This document shows positions 57,278-64,000 of a DNA stretch of 64,000 nucleotides, piece by piece. Under the pieces are notes generated by a model. It did not search any database. It was not told where the DNA came from and worked only from the letters and a program-made list of their open reading frames with translations. A program made the translations under genes and the position numbers. This stretch comes from an uncultured Paracoccaceae bacterium (lineage in GTDB: Bacteria > Pseudomonadota > Alphaproteobacteria > Rhodobacterales > Rhodobacteraceae): contig CANNFA010000003.1 of assembly GCA_947503765.1 (NCBI GenBank), forward strand, positions 124,001-188,000, written 5' to 3'. Positions within the stretch are counted from its first letter, which is position 1, and the number at the start of each line of letters is the position of its first letter.

Positions 57278-57306
57278 CATTTTTCCGGGTTTTGCCGCAG
57301 CGTCAA
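57278..57306 (-). promoter_or_regulatory. Possible promoter of the luxR gene
   Basis: On the minus strand TTGACG (57306-57301) is 17 nt from AAAATG (57283-57278). The -35 is good and the -10 weak. About 40 bp further upstream lies the palindrome TATTA-CA-TAATA (57343-57354), in the most A/T-rich spot of the gap, a plausible activator or autoregulatory site. Confidence 0.35.
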
Positions 57307-57389
57307 GCCGTTTGCCGGACTGCCCCTGGCGGATAGCCGTTATATTACATAATACAGATTATCGGATTTTGATGTCGTCAAAAACCCGC

Positions 57390-58115
57390 TCAGACAAGCC
57401 CGTCCTCATCCATGAACGGTGTTTTGTCGGATTTGGGCCGCCGCTCCTCGGGCATCTCGCCGGTCACCAGGTACACCACCTGCTCGGCGATCGAGGTGAC
57501 GTGGTCGCCCATCCGTTCGACATTCTTGGCGATGAAATGCAGGTGCATGCAGGCGGTGATGTTGCGCGGATCTTCCATCATGTGGGTCAGCAATTCGCGG
57601 AACAGCGCGTTGTACATGCGGTCCACGTCCTCGTCGCGGTCGATCACCTGCCCCGCCAGTTCGGCGTCGCGCCGCGCAAACGCGTCCAGCGCGTCCTTGA
57701 GCATGGCCTCCACCTCGCGGGTCATGCGGCGGATCGCGGCGCCGGCATCGGCGATCGGATGCAGCGTGGACAGGACCGTCGTGCGCTTGGCCAGGTTCTT
57801 GGTGTAGTCGCCGCAGCGTTCCAGGTTGGCGCTGATCTTCATCACCGACAGCACGGTGCGCAGATCGGTCGCCATCGGGTTGCGCAGCGCGATGACGCGC
57901 GCCGCCTCCTGGTTTACCGTGTCTTCCAGCGCGTCGATGCGCTTGTCGGCCTGGCGCACCCTGGTCGCCAGTTCCTCGTCGCGGTCAAGGAATGCCTGCA
58001 CCGCCTGCTGGATCGACGCCTCGACCAGCCCGCCCATCTTCATGATCAGCGCCTGAAGCTCTGCGAGATCGCGGTCGAACGCGGTTGAGATGTGTTTGTC
58101 CTGCATGTCGCTCAT
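57390..58115 (-). CDS. phoU: Phosphate transport system regulatory protein PhoU
   Basis: Links the Pst transporter to phosphate signalling and keeps the Pho response off when phosphate is plentiful. The 241-residue all-helical protein has both metal-binding repeats: '[18 protein letters not shown]' and '[18 protein letters not shown]' (ExxxD motif in each). It overlaps pstB by ATGA (58112-58115). Last gene of the pst operon in this window. Confidence 0.96.
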   Translation of the reverse strand: MSDMQDKHISTAFDRDLAELQALIMKMGGLVEASIQQAVQAFLDRDEELATRVRQADKRIDALEDTVNQEAARVIALRNPMATDLRTVLSVMKISANLERCGDYTKNLAKRTTVLSTLHPIADAGAAIRRMTREVEAMLKDALDAFARRDAELAGQVIDRDEDVDRMYNALFRELLTHMMEDPRNITACMHLHFIAKNVERMGDHVTSIAEQVVYLVTGEMPEERRPKSDKTPFMDEDGLV

Positions 58116-58921
58116 CCGATCCTGCCCGAAATGTAGGCTTCTGTCCGCGGATCCTGCGGGTTGGTGAAAATCTGGTCGGTATCGCCGAATTCCACAAGGT
58201 TTCCAAGGTGAAAGAAGGCGGTCTTCTGGCTGACCCGGGCCGCCTGCTGCATCGAATGGGTCACGATCACCACCGAATAGCGGCTGCGAAGCTCGTCGAT
58301 CAGGTTCTCCACCTGGTCGGTGGCGATCGGATCGAGTGCCGAGCACGGCTCGTCCATCAGCAGTACTTCGGGCTCGGTCGCCACAGCGCGGGCGATGCAC
58401 AGGCGCTGTTGCTGGCCGCCCGACAGCCCGGTGCCCGGCGCGTCCAGCCGGTCCTTCACCTCGTCCCAGATCGCGCCGCGGCGCAGCGCGGTTTCCACGA
58501 TTTCATCGAGATCGGCCCTGGAGCGGGCCAGCCCATGGATACGCGGCCCATAGGCGATGTTGTCGTAAATGGATTTCGGGAACGGGTTGGGTTTCTGGAA
58601 CACCATCCCGACACGCGCGCGCAGGCGTACCGGATCGACCTTGCGGTCATAGATATCCTCGCCGTCCAGCTCGATCCGGCCCGATACGCGGCAGATGTCG
58701 ATGGTGTCGTTCATCCGGTTCAGACAGCGCAGGAAGGTCGACTTGCCGCAGCCCGACGGCCCGATGAAGGCGGTCACCGTGCGGTCGGCAATGTCGGCAT
58801 CCACGTCCTTGATCGCGTGGGTGTCGGCGTAATGGACCTGGACGTTGCGGGCCAGGATCTTGGGGGCGTCTGCTGTCATGGTCGGGTTCCGGCCGTGAAT
58901 TTCTGGCGCGGTCATATCCAT
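58112..58921 (-). CDS. pstB: Phosphate ABC transporter ATP-binding protein
   Basis: ATPase of the high-affinity phosphate importer (269 residues). Walker A '[21 protein letters not shown]', Q-loop '[21 protein letters not shown]' (key: [10 protein letters not shown], a PstB hallmark), signature '[15 protein letters not shown]', Walker B '[12 protein letters not shown]'. ATG 58921 gives a 14-residue lead; ATG 58879 is an alternative start. The gap to pstA is 12 nt. Confidence 0.96.
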   Translation of the reverse strand: MDMTAPEIHGRNPTMTADAPKILARNVQVHYADTHAIKDVDADIADRTVTAFIGPSGCGKSTFLRCLNRMNDTIDICRVSGRIELDGEDIYDRKVDPVRLRARVGMVFQKPNPFPKSIYDNIAYGPRIHGLARSRADLDEIVETALRRGAIWDEVKDRLDAPGTGLSGGQQQRLCIARAVATEPEVLLMDEPCSALDPIATDQVENLIDELRSRYSVVIVTHSMQQAARVSQKTAFFHLGNLVEFGDTDQIFTNPQDPRTEAYISGRIG

Positions 58922-58933
58922 TGCGCGCCCCCG

Positions 58934-60283
58934 TTACCAGCGCCGCTCGAACCGGCGGCGCAGGATCACCGCGATCAGGTTCATGCCCAACAGGAACACC
59001 AGCAGCACCACGATCCCGCCCCAGGCGCGTTCGTAATAGGCCGGATCGGCGCGTTTGGCCCATTCGTAGATCTGCGCCGGCATCGCCGAATTGGGGTCGA
59101 GAAAGCCCGAGGCAACGCCGTCCGGGTAGGTCGAGGCGACAAAGCCGATCATCCCGATCAGCAGGAGCGGTGCGGTTTCCCCCAGCGCCTGGGCAAGCCC
59201 GATGATGATGCCGGTCAGGATGCCGGGCATCGCCAGCGGCAGGACGTGGTGAAACACCGCCTGGGTCTTCGAGGCCCCTACCCCCAGCGCTGCCTCGCGG
59301 ATCGAGGGCGGCACCGCCGTCAGCGCGGCGCGCGCCGGTATGATGATGCGCGGCAGCGTCATCAGCGTCAGCACCAGCCCGCCCACCAGCGGTGCCGATT
59401 GCGGCAGGTGCGCCACCTGGATGAACGCCGCCAGCCCGAGGATGCCGAACACGATGGACGGCACGGCGGCGAGGTTCGAGATGTTCACCTCGATCACGTC
59501 GGTCAGCCGGTTCTTCGGCGCGAATTCCTCAAGGTAGATCGCGGCGGCGACGCCGAACGGAAGCGCCAGCGCCAGCACCACCAGCATCATGAACACCGAT
59601 CCCAGTGCGGCCACGCCGATCCCGGCCTGTTCCGGGCGGCTTTCGGACGCGTCGGCGCCGGTGATGAAGCCCGCGTTGAAGCCGCGCCGCACGATCCCGG
59701 CGACGCGCAATTCGTCCACGATGTCAAGATGCTGCGGGTCGAGGTTGCGATCCTGCGCGAGGTCCGCGCGCGCCACCCGGCCCTTCAGGTACCCGTCCAC
59801 CCGCGACGACGCCAGCAGGCGGAAGGTCACGCTTTGCCCGGCCAGCGACGGGTCGGCCAGCACCGCGCGCCGAACCTGCGCGGGCGCGCCCGCCGACAGG
59901 ATTCGGCCCAGCCTTGCCGGGGTCATGTCCGTGTCGATGCCCTGCCCCGCGACCGCCGCCGCCAGCGCGCTGTCCAGAAGCGGCTCGTAGCCGAACGTGT
60001 ACACCTTCGCCATCAGCGCCGGATCGCGCGTGCCCGCCGGGTCCACCACCGCTTCGGGCAGCGCGACCTCCAGCGTCACATGGGTCTGGGTGAAGGCCGG
60101 CAGCCCGTTGCGCACGATCGTCGTCAGCAGCACCGCCAGAAAGCCAAGCCCAACCGCCACCGCGATCAGCCCGTACAGCCGGAACCGCCGTTCCGCGGCA
60201 TTGCGCCGCCGGGTGCGCGCGTCGGGGGCGTAAAGCGATCTGTGCGCCGTCTGTGCCTCGGTCTGCGGGGCCTGATCGGTCAT
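58934..60283 (-). CDS. pstA: Phosphate ABC transporter permease PstA
   Basis: Inner-membrane permease (449 residues). The N-terminal cytoplasmic and first-helix part is followed by a large periplasmic insertion (about residues 65-220). The ABC-permease core comes next: 'LPFGVAAAIYLEEFAPKN' and the EAA loop 'IREAALGVGASKTQAVFHHVLPLAMPGI' (key: REAALGVGASKTQ). The length, well above the E. coli 296, reflects the insertion, which is common in alphaproteobacteria. It overlaps pstC by ATGA (60280-60283). Confidence 0.95.
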   Translation of the reverse strand: MTDQAPQTEAQTAHRSLYAPDARTRRRNAAERRFRLYGLIAVAVGLGFLAVLLTTIVRNGLPAFTQTHVTLEVALPEAVVDPAGTRDPALMAKVYTFGYEPLLDSALAAAVAGQGIDTDMTPARLGRILSAGAPAQVRRAVLADPSLAGQSVTFRLLASSRVDGYLKGRVARADLAQDRNLDPQHLDIVDELRVAGIVRRGFNAGFITGADASESRPEQAGIGVAALGSVFMMLVVLALALPFGVAAAIYLEEFAPKNRLTDVIEVNISNLAAVPSIVFGILGLAAFIQVAHLPQSAPLVGGLVLTLMTLPRIIIPARAALTAVPPSIREAALGVGASKTQAVFHHVLPLAMPGILTGIIIGLAQALGETAPLLLIGMIGFVASTYPDGVASGFLDPNSAMPAQIYEWAKRADPAYYERAWGGIVVLLVFLLGMNLIAVILRRRFERRW

Positions 60284-61731
60284 TCGTACTGCTCCCGAAA
60301 TCTGCGCACGATGTACAGCGCCAGCACGTTCAGCCCCAGCGTCAGCACGAACAGCGTCATCGCCAGCGCAAAGGCAACCAGCGCCTCGGGCGAGGAAAAG
60401 TCAGCGTCGCCCGTAAGTTGCGAGACGATCTTGGCGGTGACGGTGGTCATCGCCTCCAGCGGGTTCAGCGACAGGCGGGCCGCCGCGCCCGCGCCCAGCA
60501 CGACGATCATCGTCTCGCCGATGGCGCGGCTGGCCGCCAGCAGCACCGCGCCGACGATCCCCGGCAGCGCGGCGGGCAGCACCACCTGCCGCACCGTTTC
60601 GGACCGCGTCGCGCCAAGCCCGAGCGAGCCGTCACGCAGGCTTTGCGGCACCGCGCTGATGATGTCGTCCGACAGCGACGACACGAACGGGATCAGCATG
60701 ATCCCCATCACCAGCCCCGCCGTCAGCACCGAGGACGCGGCGTCCATCCAGCCCAGGCTGCCCGGCCCGAACATCCGCAGCAGCAGCGGCCCCACCGTCA
60801 GCAGCGCGAACAGGCCGTAGACGATGGTCGGGATGCCGGCCAGCACCTCGATCAGCGGCTTGGCGATGGCGCGCAGGCCCGGCGCCGCGTATTCCGACAG
60901 GTAGATCGCGGCGAACAGGCCGATCGGCACCGCCACGGCAAGCGCGATCGCCGAGATGTAGAGCGTCCCCCAAAGCAGCGGCAGGATCCCCAGGCTCGAT
61001 CCGCCGCCGAACCTTGGCGTCCAGTCGGCGGACAGGAAGAAGTCGGCGGCCGGGTACAGCCGGAAGAACGACACCGTGTTGAAGATCAGCGACAGCACGA
61101 TGCCCAGCGTCGTGATCACCGCGACAGACGCCGCGAATAGCAATGCGCGGCGCACCGCCCGCTCCACGATGTTGCGGGCGCGAAAATCCTTGCGGATCCG
61201 CGCCAGCCCGCGCCCCAGGCCAAGCAGCGCCAATCCCAGAACCGCGAATGTTCGCAGCAGGTTGCCCGACGTTTCCAATGCACGGTATCGCTGCGCCGCG
61301 TCCAGTTCCGGCGCGCCGGCGGCCGATCCCAGCGGGATGCCCGATGCGGTGACGGCGGCGCGGATGCGCCCCATGTCGGCGCCGGGGTCTTCGGCCTCGG
61401 CGGGGGTCAGGCGGCCCGCGGCTGTGGCGCGGTCCAGCCCCTCGGCCAACCGGCGGATGTCGGACATCATCAACTCGGCGCTGCGCCCTTCGGGCGAGAT
61501 GGAGGCGGCGATGCGTGCATCCACGGCCAGCGGCTGCACCGCCAGCCAGATCAGCAGCAGCGCCAGCGCCGGCACGGCCGCGGCGATGGCCACGCTGGCG
61601 CCGTGATGGACCGGCAGCGAATGCAGCACCCGCCGGTCGCCCCCCGCCGCCGACATCGCCCGCGCCCGGCCCAGCAGATGCCCCGCCAAGGCCAGGGCAA
61701 GCACCGCCAGCAGCGTCCACAGGGCGCTCAT
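60280..61731 (-). CDS. pstC: Phosphate ABC transporter permease PstC
   Basis: Second permease of the phosphate importer (483 residues), also enlarged by an N-terminal membrane and periplasmic region (residues about 1-210). The permease core includes 'VPIGLFAAIYLSEYAAPG' and 'LRDGSLGLGATRSETVRQVVLPAALPGI' (key: GSLGLGATRSET). ATG 61731 is chosen; a GTG 9 nt earlier is possible. The gap to pstS is 16 nt. Confidence 0.95.
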   Translation of the reverse strand: MSALWTLLAVLALALAGHLLGRARAMSAAGGDRRVLHSLPVHHGASVAIAAAVPALALLLIWLAVQPLAVDARIAASISPEGRSAELMMSDIRRLAEGLDRATAAGRLTPAEAEDPGADMGRIRAAVTASGIPLGSAAGAPELDAAQRYRALETSGNLLRTFAVLGLALLGLGRGLARIRKDFRARNIVERAVRRALLFAASVAVITTLGIVLSLIFNTVSFFRLYPAADFFLSADWTPRFGGGSSLGILPLLWGTLYISAIALAVAVPIGLFAAIYLSEYAAPGLRAIAKPLIEVLAGIPTIVYGLFALLTVGPLLLRMFGPGSLGWMDAASSVLTAGLVMGIMLIPFVSSLSDDIISAVPQSLRDGSLGLGATRSETVRQVVLPAALPGIVGAVLLAASRAIGETMIVVLGAGAAARLSLNPLEAMTTVTAKIVSQLTGDADFSSPEALVAFALAMTLFVLTLGLNVLALYIVRRFREQYE

Positions 61732-61747
61732 CGGCACCACCCGCGCG

Positions 61748-62791
61748 TCATTGCGCGGGCTCCATCACCTGCCCGGCCGCAACCTTCCGGCGGGTGGCGG
61801 CAAGCTCGGGGTCGGGGACCAGCCCGTATTCGGCCAGCGGCCCGCCCGGCCCCGCCACCGCGTCCGAGACGAAGAATTCAACGAAATCGCGCAGGCCCGG
61901 AATCACGCCCAGATGCGCCTTTTTCACGTAGATGAACAGCGGCCGCGACACCGGATAGGCCCCCGAGGCGACGGTTTCGGCCGAGGGGGCAACCCCGTCG
62001 AACGTGGCCAGATCCAGCGTGCCGGTGTTGTTCTCGTAAAAGGCCAGCCCGAAGGCGCCGATCCCGGTCGGGTTGCTGTCGAGCCGGGCCAGCGTCTCGG
62101 TGTAATCGCCGTCGATATCCACCGAGCGGCCATCGGTGCGCAGCCGGATGCAGGCCGCTTCCGCCGCGTCCTCGTCCATCCCCATGGCGTGCATCGCGTC
62201 CAGCGCGCCGGTCTCGGCGCAGCCTTCCAGCAGCACCTTTTCCTCGAACACCTCGCGGGTGCCATGCTTGGTGCCGGGGATATAGGCGGTGATGGCGGCA
62301 TCCGGCAGGTCCGGCGCCACATCCGACCAGCGCGCGTTCGGGTTGGGGGCCATGGTGCCGCCCAGCGGCAGCCGTTCGGCCAGCGCCAGATACCAGTCGC
62401 CGGCGCTGAAATCGTCGAACTCCGCGCCGCCGGTCCGGCTGGCAAAGACGATCGCGTCATAGCCGATGCGGATCTCGATGATCTCGCTCACGCCATTGGC
62501 GGCGCAGGCGGCGATCTCTCCGGCCCGGATCGGGCGGCTTGCATTGGCGATGTCGATGGTGCCCGCGCCCACCCCGTCGCAGAACCGTTTCAGCCCGGCC
62601 GAGGATCCGCCCGATTCCACCACCGGCGTGCGAAAATCGAAATTCTCGCCGAACGCCTCGGCCACGATGGACGCATAGGGCAGCACGGTGGACGAGCCGG
62701 CGATCTGCACGTTGTCGCGGGCCTCGGCCATGCCGCCCGCCAGCGCGGCAAGACAGGCCGGCGCCAGGTATGCGCGGGCGCGGTCGGTCAT
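61748..62791 (-). CDS. pstS: Phosphate ABC transporter substrate-binding protein
   Basis: Periplasmic phosphate-binding protein (347 residues). A signal peptide ('YLAPACLAALAGGMAEA', residues about 8-24) precedes 'NVQIAGSSTVLPYASIVAEAFG' (key: GSSTVLPY, phosphate loop) and 'VVESGGSSAGLKRFCDGVGAG' (key: SGGSSAG). The start is placed at ATG 62791 because it overlaps the stop of the upstream PLP-enzyme gene (ATGA). An ATG 12 nt earlier lacks this link. No Pho box directly precedes pstS; control must come from upstream of the lyase gene or from within it. Confidence 0.95.
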   Translation of the reverse strand: MTDRARAYLAPACLAALAGGMAEARDNVQIAGSSTVLPYASIVAEAFGENFDFRTPVVESGGSSAGLKRFCDGVGAGTIDIANASRPIRAGEIAACAANGVSEIIEIRIGYDAIVFASRTGGAEFDDFSAGDWYLALAERLPLGGTMAPNPNARWSDVAPDLPDAAITAYIPGTKHGTREVFEEKVLLEGCAETGALDAMHAMGMDEDAAEAACIRLRTDGRSVDIDGDYTETLARLDSNPTGIGAFGLAFYENNTGTLDLATFDGVAPSAETVASGAYPVSRPLFIYVKKAHLGVIPGLRDFVEFFVSDAVAGPGGPLAEYGLVPDPELAATRRKVAAGQVMEPAQ

Positions 62792-63975
62792 GCGCCGGGG
62801 CATGCCGCGGCGATTGCGGCGCGGAATTCGGCGATCAGCAGATCCGCATCCTCGATCCCGACCGAGATGCGAAAGAACCCCTCGGACATTCCCAGCGCTT
62901 CGCGTTCATCCGCGCTCAGCCCGCGATGCGACGAGCTGGCCGGATGGCTGAGCGTGGTGCCGATATCGCCCAGCGTCGGCGCGAAGGGGATGTGCTGCGC
63001 CGCCGCGACCAGCGCATTCGCCGCCGCGCGCCCGCCCGCGATCTCGAAGCTGACCATGTTGCCGCCGCGCCCGTCCAGCAGGGCGGCGGCGCGGTCCCGG
63101 TCGGGGTGGTCGGGGCGTGTCGGGTACAGCACGCGCATGACCCCCGGCATTCCCGCCAGCGCATCCGCCAGCGCGGCGGCATTGGCCGAGGCGCGATCAT
63201 AGCGCAGATCGAAGGAATGCAGCCCGCGTTCGGCCAGCCAGCAGTCGAACGGGCTGGGCGACAGGCCCAGCGTGATGGCGGTGCCCCGGATCGCCTCCTG
63301 CAAGGCCGGATCGCGCGCCGCGACATAGCCCAGCATGGCGTCGGAATGCCCGGCCAGCAGCTTGGTGACCGAGTGGATCACGATATCTGCGCCGTGCTCG
63401 AAGACACGCAGCCCGCGCGGCGTGGTAAAGGTGTTGTCGATCGCCAGCAGGATCCCCCGCTCGCGCGCCAGCGCGGCGATGCCGGCCAGGTCCGAGACCC
63501 GCAGCGTCGGGTTCGACACCACCTCGATCAGGATCAGCCGGGTCTGCGGCGTCAGCGCCGCCGCGATCGCGCCCGCATCGGTCGGATCGGCCAGCGTGGC
63601 GGCGATGCCCATACGCGGCAGTTCCGCGCGCAGCATCCGCATCGAGCGGCCATATAGCTGGTTGCCGGCAACGACGTGATCGCCGGTTTTCAGCAGGCCG
63701 AACATCACCCCGGTAACGGCGGCCATGCCGCTGCCCACGATCAGCCCGCCTTCCGCCCCCTCCATCGCGTCGATCTTGCGTGCCAGGACGTCGGCATTCG
63801 GGTGCCCCTCGCGGGCATAGGCGTAGCCCTCTGCCCTGCCCTCGTATTGCGCATCCAGCGCGTCGGGGCTGGCGGCGGCATAGACGACAGAGGGTTGCAG
63901 CGGCGTGACCACCGGGCGGCTGGCGCTTTCGGGCCAGGGGGTGCGGCGCACCGGGCTGGGTCTGTCCGTGGTCAT
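62788..63975 (-). CDS. Cys/Met-metabolism PLP-dependent enzyme (cystathionine lyase/synthase type)
   Basis: A 395-residue fold-type I PLP enzyme of the cystathionine gamma-synthase / beta-lyase / methionine gamma-lyase family. Evidence includes 'EGYAYAREGHPNADVLARKI' (key: YxRxGHPN), 'GLIVGSGMAAVTGVMFGLL' (PLP phosphate loop), 'LLAIDNTFTTPRGL' (pyridine-binding Asp) and 'VIHSVTKLLAGHSDAMLG' (Schiff-base Lys). The exact reaction cannot be settled from these motifs. AGGAG lies before ATG 63975. It overlaps pstS by ATGA, so a sulfur-amino-acid enzyme and the phosphate importer share a transcript. The 25 bp upstream are at the window edge. Confidence 0.85.
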   Translation of the reverse strand: MTTDRPSPVRRTPWPESASRPVVTPLQPSVVYAAASPDALDAQYEGRAEGYAYAREGHPNADVLARKIDAMEGAEGGLIVGSGMAAVTGVMFGLLKTGDHVVAGNQLYGRSMRMLRAELPRMGIAATLADPTDAGAIAAALTPQTRLILIEVVSNPTLRVSDLAGIAALARERGILLAIDNTFTTPRGLRVFEHGADIVIHSVTKLLAGHSDAMLGYVAARDPALQEAIRGTAITLGLSPSPFDCWLAERGLHSFDLRYDRASANAAALADALAGMPGVMRVLYPTRPDHPDRDRAAALLDGRGGNMVSFEIAGGRAAANALVAAAQHIPFAPTLGDIGTTLSHPASSSHRGLSADEREALGMSEGFFRISVGIEDADLLIAEFRAAIAAACPGA

Positions 63976-64000
63976 GTCGTCTCCTGCCCGTGGGTTTACA

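Overview
The window is 64 kb of very GC-rich DNA with tightly packed genes, ATGA stop/start overlaps and GGAGG-type ribosome binding sites. Gene content points to an alphaproteobacterium of the order Rhodobacterales (Rhodobacteraceae-like): a 14-gene nuo operon interrupted by small accessory genes, a NuoE with a long C-terminal extension, DUF5333 and DUF5337 genes inside nuo, Hint-domain and RTX exoproteins, ribonuclease J next to coaX and birA, and a surE-pcm-nlpD block near tatABC. Assignments come from reading the translated sequence; no database search was possible. No tRNA, rRNA, CRISPR array, insertion sequence or prophage was recognised.

Layout. 1-9.3 kb: the C-terminal end of an RND pump, convergent glmU-glmS (UDP-GlcNAc synthesis), a phosphoglycolate-type phosphatase with a DegT-type aminotransferase, an exported SH3/DUF1236 protein with a clear terminator, and an LprI-like / EcsC / GST trio. 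9.4-29.0 kb: a complete complex I operon nuoA-N on the plus strand behind a TTGAC-type promoter. Between its 14 nuo genes lie eleven extra reading frames: an HhH membrane protein paralogous to the NuoE tail, DUF5337, DUF5333, two lipoproteins, a methyltransferase, a carboxymuconolactone-decarboxylase-like protein, an exported Cys-containing protein and three very small proteins. 29-32.3 kb: birA-coaX-rnj, probably continuing the same transcription direction.

32.3-41.6 kb is a mixed region: OsmC, a PilZ protein, a DEAD-box helicase with its own promoter and hairpin leader, a lipoprotein, prfC, a Hint-domain protein, an SDR lacking the usual catalytic Tyr/Lys, an orphan Fe3+-type ABC ATPase and a WYL regulator. 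41.7-50 kb: tatABC plus a DUF815 ATPase, facing a large RTX-Hint exoprotein and the nlpD-pcm-surE block. 50-56 kb: a small membrane protein, a GNAT/FemAB-like protein, DUF502, psuK-psuG (pseudouridine catabolism) and rpsB-tsf (translation).

56-64 kb: a possible small RNA ending in a strong minus-strand terminator, a LuxR-type regulator with an altered ligand pocket, and the phosphate operon (PLP lyase)-pstS-pstC-pstA-pstB-phoU on the minus strand. The lyase overlaps pstS by ATGA, and the luxR gene sits where phoB is often found. The most promising points for a second look are the HhH modules and small proteins in the nuo operon, the methyltransferase in nuo, the LuxR solo downstream of phoU, and the candidate small RNA.
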